From the NCBI RefSeq assembly GCF_034424545.1, contig NZ_CP139971.1, positions 1,922,001 to 1,986,000 of the forward strand: a DNA stretch of 64,000 nt. The letters are read 5' to 3'. Origin of the DNA: Trinickia caryophylli (lineage in GTDB: Bacteria; Pseudomonadota; Gammaproteobacteria; Burkholderiales; Burkholderiaceae). The notes beneath the pieces were generated by a model. The model was not told the DNA's origin and made no database searches. It saw only the letters and a program-made list of their open reading frames with translations. Shown in pieces: positions 1 to 6,561 of the stretch. The position numbers and the translations under genes are program-made. The first letter of the stretch is position 1, and the number at the start of each line of letters is the position of its first letter.

Positions 1-910
1 CGCCCTTCGCCACGCGGAGCCCATCGAATTCGACGTCGGCGCGTGCGAAGCGAATCATCACGTGCACAGCCGGCTCGATGCGCATCAATTCGCGGATCGC
101 AAGCGGGGCCCCCTGCGGCTCGCGCACGAGTCCATGCCAAAGGTCCCGCCGTGCGAGCGCCTGCGCGAGCGTATTGCCGATCGACAGCATCGTCGTGCCG
201 TAGCCCGCAATGAACATCAGCAGCACGTTCGCCAGCAACTGGCGTCGTGTGAGTGCGGCATCGGCGGCCGTGCCGACGTGCAGCAGGGCGCGTACGCCGT
301 CGAGATGCGGCTCGAGCTCTTCCATGAAGCGCACTGTCTGCGCGACGGCCTTCGCACGTTCGGCCGGCGTAAGCGGCGCCGCGCTGATCAGCCGGACTGC
401 GGCCATCGACTGCGCCTGCAAGCGGGGTGCGTGTGCGGGATCGATGCCGAGCAGACGGCAAGCCGTGAGGGCGGGCAAGCGCTTCGCGATGTGCTCGACG
501 ATATCGAAGCATCGCGTATCGGGAATCTGCGCAAGCAGATCGTCTAGATCGGCTTCGATGCAGGCACGCAGCGCCGCGAGGCGCGGCTTCGCAAAGAGCG
601 GCGCGAACGTCTTGCGCATGCGCTCGTGCATCGCGTCGCCGGAAAAAAGCATCGTGTCGAGCAAGCCCGCCTCGTCGCTCATCAGGCCCTGCTCGAACAG
701 CGGGGAGCGCGTCGTCAGGTCCGGATGATCGAGCACGGCGCAGGCCAGCCGGAACCGGCCGACCATCCACGCCCCACCGATATCCCGGTACGCCCCGGCG
801 CCGGCCGACATCTCGCCGTAAAACGCGTCGCGATCGTCGGCCGGATCAGTAAGCAGTTCGAAGAGCGTCTTGCGTGCAACGACATGAGTGCATGGCGGTG
901 TCATGATCAC
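1..910 (-). CDS. Cytochrome P450 (3' end cut by window edge)
   Basis: Heme-thiolate monooxygenase, about 300 residues visible. Numbered from the ATG at 904, it has the C-helix HxxxR motif (H93-R97), an I-helix segment reading FIAGYGTT (231-238) and the K-helix ExxR (E272-R275). The Cys heme-ligand loop lies beyond the window. The I-helix normally has an acidic residue before the two Thr; here it is Gly, so the proton-relay region is unusual. GTG at 910 is chosen as start because a GAGGAG ribosome site lies 6 bases upstream; ATG at 904 is possible. The gene begins 10 bases after the stop of the preceding secreted-protein candidate, so it is probably transcribed from the PIP box at 1840-1864 and belongs to the T3SS regulon. 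Substrate unknown. Confidence 0.85.
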   Translation of the reverse strand, partial: MIMTPPCTHVVARKTLFELLTDPADDRDAFYGEMSAGAGAYRDIGGAWMVGRFRLACAVLDHPDLTTRSPLFEQGLMSDEAGLLDTMLFSGDAMHERMRKTFAPLFAKPRLAALRACIEADLDDLLAQIPDTRCFDIVEHIAKRLPALTACRLLGIDPAHAPRLQAQSMAAVRLISAAPLTPAERAKAVAQTVRFMEELEPHLDGVRALLHVGTAADAALTRRQLLANVLLMFIAGYGTTMLSIGNTLAQALARRDLWHGLVREPQGAPLAIRELMRIEPAVHVMIRFARADVEFDGLRVAKG

Positions 911-920
911 ATCGTGCTCC

Positions 921-1742
921 TCAACGGCGTGTCAGCGAGACCATGGATTCGCCCCATTTCTGGAAGATCTGCGCAATCGACTGGACGACGTTGATGAATG
1001 TCTCCGCGATCATTGCCGCGATGCCGAATCCGCCTTGCATCATGTTTTGCCAGGGCCTGAACTGCGATGTCCACGGATTATTGGCCGGGTTCATGCCGGG
1101 CGGGCGAGGCCGGCCCGTACCGGTCATGCCCGGGATGCCCGGTGTCGGATCGGGCTGGAACTGCGAATCGTGCCAGCCGGAGTGCGATGACTCGGACACG
1201 GGCGGCTCGGTGAACACCGGCGAACTCGTGCGCGAGTGCCAGTCCCCCCAGTCCCCATCATGCGACGATGGGATGGGGCGGGGCGAGAAGCGGGTTTGCC
1301 GTCCGCTCACGCCAGGCATGGCGTCACCGTCGAGCAACGGGATATAGCCGTCGCCGTTATCCGACATGGGCCGGGGCGGGTGCACGGGGGTGGGCGCGTG
1401 CAGTGGCAGCGCGTGCGAGGGGGCGGGCTGAACATGCGGGCGTCCGGGCGGCGGCGAGACCGAGCGCAACGTCGACACAGGAGAAATCACGCGGGGCATT
1501 GGCTGCTCGCGCTGACTCGCGACCCAGGCGTGTGTGGCGCTTGTCGACGGTTCCTGATTGCCTCCGTTCTGCCTTGACCAGCGCGATTGCATGGGGGATC
1601 TCGGTCTCAAGTCGGCGAATTGCCGACTGTCCATCCGCGACGACTCGAGGGGCGGCGGCTCGGCCCGATTGGCGCCGCCATGCGAATCCGAGCCGTGCTC
1701 CGATTCTACGTAGGCTCTTACGTCGTGTTCTTCCGTTCTCAT
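921..1742 (-). CDS. Proline/serine-rich candidate type III secreted protein
   Basis: A 273-residue protein that I do not recognise. The first 220 residues are low-complexity, rich in Ser, Pro, His and Arg, with no signal peptide. The C-terminus holds one hydrophobic or amphipathic stretch (about 240-265, GGFGIAAMIAETF onward). The ATG at 1742 follows a GGAGA site; longer upstream reading is possible but would run through the promoter. A perfect PIP box (1840-1864, TTCGC-N15-TTCGC) and a TATAAA -10 element 30 bases further on lie upstream, so it is very likely under the same activator as the T3SS operons. Composition plus promoter point to a secreted helper, translocator-like protein or effector; function is unknown. 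The P450 gene follows after 10 bases. Confidence 0.72.
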   Translation of the reverse strand: MRTEEHDVRAYVESEHGSDSHGGANRAEPPPLESSRMDSRQFADLRPRSPMQSRWSRQNGGNQEPSTSATHAWVASQREQPMPRVISPVSTLRSVSPPPGRPHVQPAPSHALPLHAPTPVHPPRPMSDNGDGYIPLLDGDAMPGVSGRQTRFSPRPIPSSHDGDWGDWHSRTSSPVFTEPPVSESSHSGWHDSQFQPDPTPGIPGMTGTGRPRPPGMNPANNPWTSQFRPWQNMMQGGFGIAAMIAETFINVVQSIAQIFQKWGESMVSLTRR

Positions 1743-1803
1743 CGGGATGTTCTCCAGAAGGGGCGAGCAGTCGGCCAGTTGGCGCCAGCCCAAAGATGCA
1801 CCT

Positions 1804-1864
1804 TTTATATCGGGCCGCGCGCGCCGTGCCCCGGCGAGTGCGAAGCAGCCTGCGACGATGCGAA
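1804..1864 (-). promoter_or_regulatory. PIP box and -10 element, leftward
   Basis: Read on the minus strand, TTCGC-N15-TTCGC occupies 1864-1840, and a TATAAA hexamer at 1809-1804 follows after 30 bases. The PIP consensus of the HrpX/HrpB activators is TTCGB-N15-TTCGB with a -10 element 30-32 bases downstream. It drives the 273-residue secreted candidate and probably the P450. The rest of the 338-base gap between 1742 and 2081 holds no other feature I can support; no PIP box faces the rightward transglycosylase gene. Confidence 0.8.
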
Positions 1865-2080
1865 GTGCGTACGCCGGGCGCCGACGCGCGCCGCTGCCGT
1901 ACCGAAGGGGGCGGCGCCAATCCGAAGCGCCGCGCTCACTACCGCGTTTCGGGACTCGACGCGCCGCTGACACGCCGCTAACTTTCGCTTCGACGCGGAA
2001 GCGGCGCGACGCCAGGTTTGCCCTCCGCGGGGGCCCCGATCGGGCACTGACTGGCATCTCCGATTTCTTCGAGGTCGACC

Positions 2081-2569
2081 ATGATCCTTCGTCATTCGAC
2101 TGCGCCGCGGCGCCGCGGCCGCTGGGCGCCTTGTGCGGCGCTGTGCGTGTGGCTCGCCTGTGCAAGCACGGCGGCACAGGCCGACTGTTTCGAATCGGCC
2201 GCGGTGTATCACGGCGTCAACCCGCTGATCCTGCGGGCGATCGCGCACGTCGAATCGCGCGGCAATCCGCAGGCGATCCATCGCAACAAGAACGGCACGA
2301 TGGATATCGGCGAATTGCAGATCAATTCGATTCATCTCCGGGAGCTCGCGGCCTTCGGCATCCGTGCAAAGGATCTGCTCGACGAATGCGTGAATGTGTA
2401 CGTGGCCGCGTGGCACCTGAAAAAGCAGATGGCTGCCTATGGCAACACCTGGGATGCGGTGGGCGCCTACCATTCGCGCAGCCCGCGTCTGCGCGACGAC
2501 TATGCGCGGCTTGTCAAGGCGACGCTCGTCAAGTGGGGCGTCGTTGTGGGCGAAGGAGGCGTGCAATGA
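2081..2569 (+). CDS. Lytic transglycosylase, IagB/IpgF/Hpa2 type
   Basis: A 162-residue periplasmic SLT-domain enzyme that would cut peptidoglycan locally so a secretion apparatus or pilus can cross the wall. A signal peptide ends near residue 34 (AQA before DC). The SLT motif AHVESRGNP carries the catalytic Glu at about 58, followed by the MDIGELQIN signature (74-82). The length is typical of the specialised T3SS or type IVb pilus transglycosylases (IagB, IpgF, BfpH). It may serve the T3SS or the type IVb pilus encoded further right, since neither cluster contains another such enzyme. Its stop overlaps the next start (ATGA, 2566-2569). Confidence 0.88.
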   Translation: MILRHSTAPRRRGRWAPCAALCVWLACASTAAQADCFESAAVYHGVNPLILRAIAHVESRGNPQAIHRNKNGTMDIGELQINSIHLRELAAFGIRAKDLLDECVNVYVAAWHLKKQMAAYGNTWDAVGAYHSRSPRLRDDYARLVKATLVKWGVVVGEGGVQ

Positions 2570-3168
2570 GCGTGGCCGCAGCCGATACGCGCGACAGGCC
2601 GAGCCGTGTCGCCGTGCCCGGCCAGCGCCCGATCACCCTATGGCTCACCGGGTTGAGCGGCGCGGGCAAATCCACGCTCTCGCGCCAACTGCGCGCGGCG
2701 CTCGCGGCGCGCGGCATGATCGCCGCGACGCTCGATGGCGACGCGCTGCGTCGAGGGGTGAGCCGCGATCTCGGGTCCGAGCCGGAGGAGCGCACTGAAA
2801 ACGTCAGGCGCGCGGCCGAGCTTGCTCGGCTGCTCAACGATCAGGGGCTTGTCGTCATCGCGGCGCTGAACACGCCGTACCGCCACGAACGCGCGCTCGC
2901 GCGATCGATCGTCGGCGCGTCACGATTTGTCGAGGTGTTCGTTAGCACGCCGCTCGCCGTGTGTGAAGCGCGCGATCCGAAAGGACTGTACCGGCGGGCG
3001 CGCGCCGGCGAAGTGTTGGGCCTGGCCGGCGTTGATTCGCCGTACGAACGCCCGACGTCGCCGGCCATGGCGGTCGATACCGGCGGCCGCACGCCCGAGC
3101 AGTGCGCCGACGAGCTGCTGCGCCGCCTGATGCCGATGATCGCCCGCCCACCGAAGCGGGGCCGCTGA
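2566..3168 (+). CDS. cysC: Adenylylsulfate (APS) kinase
   Basis: A 200-residue cytosolic kinase that phosphorylates APS to PAPS, the sulfate donor of sulfotransferases. The P-loop GLSGAGKS is at 29-36, followed by the LDGDALRRG segment typical of CysC. It also has the DPKGLYRRARAG motif and a late SPYERP element, both family hallmarks. Its ATG overlaps the stop of the transglycosylase gene by four bases, so the two are translationally coupled. No ATP sulfurylase or other sulfate assimilation gene is near, which suggests PAPS production for a sulfation step rather than general cysteine synthesis. Confidence 0.92.
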   Translation: MSVAAADTRDRPSRVAVPGQRPITLWLTGLSGAGKSTLSRQLRAALAARGMIAATLDGDALRRGVSRDLGSEPEERTENVRRAAELARLLNDQGLVVIAALNTPYRHERALARSIVGASRFVEVFVSTPLAVCEARDPKGLYRRARAGEVLGLAGVDSPYERPTSPAMAVDTGGRTPEQCADELLRRLMPMIARPPKRGR

Positions 3169-3218
3169 CGGAGCCGCTGACCGGGCGGCTGAACTTTTCT
3201 CCACACGCTGATTCCTCT

Positions 3219-4595
3219 ATGACTCAACTGTTATTGAGCTTTTGCTATGCAAAACCGTCCGGACATGTGCTTGCGCGCTTCGATGCGCATTCAGATACCT
3301 TCGAATGGGTCGACCTCGGCGACGTCGCGGCCCAGGTCGTGGGCGCCACGGGGCTGTGTCGCGTCGATGAGAGCTACTACGCGGCGTTGCAGATTCGCGT
3401 GCCCGGCACGGTCGGCACGCTGCTCGCGGAGATCGATGCTTCGGCGCGCATCCGCCGCGTAGCACGCCTTGCCGCGGTGCTGGATGCGCATTCGCTGCTT
3501 GCGTGGGGCGACGAGCTGCTCGTCGTGAGCAGCGGCACCAATCAAGTGCTTGCCATCGACTGGCCACGCGACGGTGCGTTGCGCACACGCGTGTTCTTCG
3601 AAATAGATCCGGGCGCCGATACGCTGCACATGAATTCGCTGCAGGCATTCGGAGGACACGTCTATCTCTCGATGTTCGGCTGCAAGCCCGGCGCATCGTG
3701 GCGCGACGCCTGCGACGGACACATCCTCGATCTCACGGACGACGCTCGCATCGTACGGCGCGGCCTGCGCCACCCGCATTCGCTCTTCGTCGATCGCGGC
3801 ACTTTGCTTTGCGTGACCTCGCGCGACGGCAGCCTCGTGCATGTCGCCGGCCAGCCGCGCGGCGCCGATCGGCCGCTCGACGGTTACGTGCGAGGTGCGG
3901 TGGCGCATGGGGGGCGGCTCTTCGTGGGCACCAGCATGGCGCGCACACAGAGCAAGAGCCGCGGTATGGCCCTGCCCGCTGCCGGTGCTCCGTGGAAGGG
4001 GGCGGCAGGGACGGGTTGCGGGCTGCACGTGATCGAAGGGGGACGGCAAGCATCGCGGTGGATCGATCTGAGCGCGTTCGGTGCCGAGCTGTACGACATC
4101 GTGCCCTGGGATGGCGAGCCCGTGAGCGGCGCGCGCGAAGAAGCGATGGTGAGCCGCCTGCGCGCAGTCAATGCCGAGTTCGGCGAGCTGATCGGGACGT
4201 TGTACCGCATGCGTACGCATCATGGCGCCGTTGCACGCATGTTGCGCGCGATGCTCGATGCGGGTACCGATCTGGGCTTCGCGCGCGAGACGCTCGCGGA
4301 GCTCGCCAACGACCCGCCCGCGCTGCCCGAGTGGAGCTATCTGCACGCGCGCTTGCTGCTGGCCGGCGGCAGCGACGCGAACCGCCGCGCGGCGCTGCCC
4401 TTCCTCATGAGCGCACTCGAAGGCGGTTACGACACTTTCGACGTGCTGAGCCGCCTCGCACGGATTTATGACGCGCTCGGCGATCACATCAACGCTGCCA
4501 CGCACGCGCATCGCGCACTCGCCGCCGCCCCCGCGCAATTGGGCACACATGAGCGCGACACGTTGCGCGCGCTCTCGGCATGGCTCGACCGCTAA
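3219..4595 (+). CDS. Predicted beta-propeller protein with TPR-like C-terminus
   Basis: A 458-residue protein without signal peptide. The first 300 residues carry repeated short beta-strand blocks (for example LLAWGDELLVVSSGTNQVL and GHVYLSMFGCKPG), as in six-bladed propellers. Residues 370-455 are helical with TPR-like A-x-x-x-L-x-x-A spacing (SRLARIYDALGDHINAATH). It resembles uncharacterised families of the DUF4915/TIGR03032 sort that I recall near sulfotransferases; this link is from memory. It follows cysC after 50 bases, so a role linked to sulfated compounds is possible. ATG at 3219 is chosen because the homologous-looking strand pattern begins there and an upstream start would overlap cysC. 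Confidence 0.6.
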   Translation: MTQLLLSFCYAKPSGHVLARFDAHSDTFEWVDLGDVAAQVVGATGLCRVDESYYAALQIRVPGTVGTLLAEIDASARIRRVARLAAVLDAHSLLAWGDELLVVSSGTNQVLAIDWPRDGALRTRVFFEIDPGADTLHMNSLQAFGGHVYLSMFGCKPGASWRDACDGHILDLTDDARIVRRGLRHPHSLFVDRGTLLCVTSRDGSLVHVAGQPRGADRPLDGYVRGAVAHGGRLFVGTSMARTQSKSRGMALPAAGAPWKGAAGTGCGLHVIEGGRQASRWIDLSAFGAELYDIVPWDGEPVSGAREEAMVSRLRAVNAEFGELIGTLYRMRTHHGAVARMLRAMLDAGTDLGFARETLAELANDPPALPEWSYLHARLLLAGGSDANRRAALPFLMSALEGGYDTFDVLSRLARIYDALGDHINAATHAHRALAAAPAQLGTHERDTLRALSAWLDR

Positions 4596-4630
4596 GCGCA
4601 TAAAGCCGGGTCGCACGCATCGCTTCGTAC

Positions 4631-4691
4631 TTCGGGTCGCGTGCGACCGCTTCGCGCAAGCAGGGTGTGCCGTCGCGACGAATCCTATTCT
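4631..4691 (+). promoter_or_regulatory. PIP box and -10 element, rightward
   Basis: TTCGG (4631-4635), 15 bases, TTCGC (4651-4655), then 30 bases and TATTCT (4686-4691). This matches the TTCGB-N15-TTCGB / YANNNT architecture exactly and lies 133 bases before the ATG of the effector candidate at 4824. Confidence 0.85.
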
Positions 4692-4823
4692 CGTATCCAC
4701 AGCGGCGCCGTTGCGATGGCGCAGGCCAGACCCGAGGGCCGCGTCGATGCGGACTCGCATCGCACACGGCGCCCCGGCGGATATCACCGCTTGAATTTCC
4801 AACCCGAGATATCAGGGATACCT

Positions 4824-6380
4824 ATGGATTCGCCTACGGTAACAAGTCACGACGCGGTCAACGAGTCGCATGAGGAAACCGCTTCCACGCGCGATGTCGC
4901 GACTCCGCCCCCGCTTGCGTCGACCTCGCTCGCGCAGCACACGGCGGCCCTCCCTTCCGCTCGTCCGAGAGCCGGCATGGAAGAGTCTGCCGGTACGCTG
5001 CGCCTGCGGCGCGCACCCGCACCGGAACACGCCGATCTCGAAGCGGCGCGCCCGGCACGCGAACAACGACTGCGCCGCCTCGCGCTGGAGCACCCCGGCA
5101 CGACGGATGCGCACATCAACATCGCCTCGACGACGGCGCATGTGCTCTATGGCAGGAAAGCCGATCACGTGCCCGACGATGTATTGCACAGCCTGCTCGA
5201 ACGCGCGCCGTTATATGAACGGCACGGCGTGGTCACCGAAAAGGCACTGCGCAGCTTCCTGCAGAAGTCGCGCGCGGAGATGATGGCGCCGCTCATCGGC
5301 CGCTCGGGCTACCTGGTTGCGCTGTCGGTCGTCGGCACGTATCTGGGCAAGCATGTCCCCTCTCCGGCCACCGGCTTGCCGATCGGCGCATCCGTCATGT
5401 TCACGACGACCAATACGAGCGGTGCGCGCGACGGCCTCGAAGGGCATTACATTCCGCAACTGGTGACGAGTGGGCTGCCCGCCTCGGTGCAGCGCCGCTA
5501 CGACCGTTATGCACGCGAGGCGTTGCCTGAAGGCGTGCGCGCGGAATCCGAACGCCAGGTCGTGCGTGCGCTCGTCACGCTCGTGCCGGCATTGCACGCA
5601 ATGCGCACGGGCCAGCCGATGGACCAGGCGCGCGTGGTGCTGAACGACGTCTATGCCGATGCTTTTACGTTCTTCGGTGCGGAGTCGCTCGACGATGGGC
5701 TGCAAGCGCTCGGAAAAGCGGTGAAAGATGCCGCGGGCAAAATGAAACGATCGGGTGACACGCTGCGCGAGCAGGGCATCGAGGCGCCGACGCATGGCGA
5801 ACTGATCGCGCACCAGCCGCTCGAGCAGCTCGAACGCCGGCTCGTCAATCACAACAAGAGCCTGCTCGAATCGGGTGTCGACGCTGCGCGAGCGATGGGA
5901 AAAGGCATCAGCACGCTGTGGACCGAGCGGTTCGGGCGACTGCTCGGCGTACCGGCGCACGCGGGCTTCATCATCGCAACGGCGCTCGTGTTGACGTCCC
6001 ATCTGATCGAGGAAGACCCGAAGAACGCGGCGCTGCCGGAAGGCAAGGTCACGCCTCGCTCGGCACTCGCGGTGCCCGGCGCGCTGATGATCATGGAGTT
6101 CTTCGCGACCGAGGCATTCGGCACGCTGCTCGGCATCTGCGACTCGTTGCTCTCGCGTACGCCGAGGCCGATCCGCGAGGAAGAAGATCCAGTGGGACGC
6201 ATCGAGGTGGTCGAGGACGAAAGCGACCACGAACGCGGCGACGAACTGTCCAATCTGACGCCGCCTCGCATGTCCGGTGCGCTTCCCGCGGCCGAATCGT
6301 CGCCGCCGCTCGCGGAAGCCTCGCGTCAGCCGACACCGCGTGAATCGCCGCAGCACTCGCCGACGGGCGAGACCGCCTGA
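4824..6380 (+). CDS. Candidate type III effector with hydrophobic C-terminal half
   Basis: A 518-residue protein of unknown family. The first 60 residues are Ser/Thr/Pro-rich and lack a signal peptide (MDSPTVTSHDAVNESHEET), as in many type III effectors. The centre is helical and charged. Hydrophobic stretches occur near 162-176 (SGYLVALSVVGTYLG), 378-395 (FIIATALVLTSHLI) and 413-438 (ALAVPGALMIMEFF), compatible with insertion in a host membrane. The C-terminal 70 residues are acidic, then Ser/Pro-rich. A perfect PIP promoter lies upstream. The ATG at 4824 follows an AGGGA site. The following monooxygenase gene starts 181 bases later without its own PIP box and may be co-transcribed. Confidence 0.72.
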   Translation: MDSPTVTSHDAVNESHEETASTRDVATPPPLASTSLAQHTAALPSARPRAGMEESAGTLRLRRAPAPEHADLEAARPAREQRLRRLALEHPGTTDAHINIASTTAHVLYGRKADHVPDDVLHSLLERAPLYERHGVVTEKALRSFLQKSRAEMMAPLIGRSGYLVALSVVGTYLGKHVPSPATGLPIGASVMFTTTNTSGARDGLEGHYIPQLVTSGLPASVQRRYDRYAREALPEGVRAESERQVVRALVTLVPALHAMRTGQPMDQARVVLNDVYADAFTFFGAESLDDGLQALGKAVKDAAGKMKRSGDTLREQGIEAPTHGELIAHQPLEQLERRLVNHNKSLLESGVDAARAMGKGISTLWTERFGRLLGVPAHAGFIIATALVLTSHLIEEDPKNAALPEGKVTPRSALAVPGALMIMEFFATEAFGTLLGICDSLLSRTPRPIREEEDPVGRIEVVEDESDHERGDELSNLTPPRMSGALPAAESSPPLAEASRQPTPRESPQHSPTGETA

Positions 6381-6561
6381 TACAGCAGGATCAGCCACAA
6401 GAGGGTTGAAGCGCACGTCGCGCAACAGCGGCGTGCGCGCCCCGGGGCGGATGCCGTGGATCGCGGCGGCGGGGCAATCCTTCTGCGCGGTGGCGCCGCG
6501 CATTTCATCTCAACGCGTAGTCGCTTCACTCATTTTTTGTAAATCGAAAGGAAACATCGAC

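Noticed and set aside
1268-1981. Open frames on the plus strand across the secreted-protein candidate.
   Set aside because: The minus-strand gene has a ribosome site and PIP promoter; the plus-strand frames have Arg-rich shadow composition.
6381-6561. Search for a PIP box directly before the monooxygenase gene.
   Set aside because: No TTCG pair with the right spacing is present, so direct hrp control can only be through read-through from the upstream promoter.
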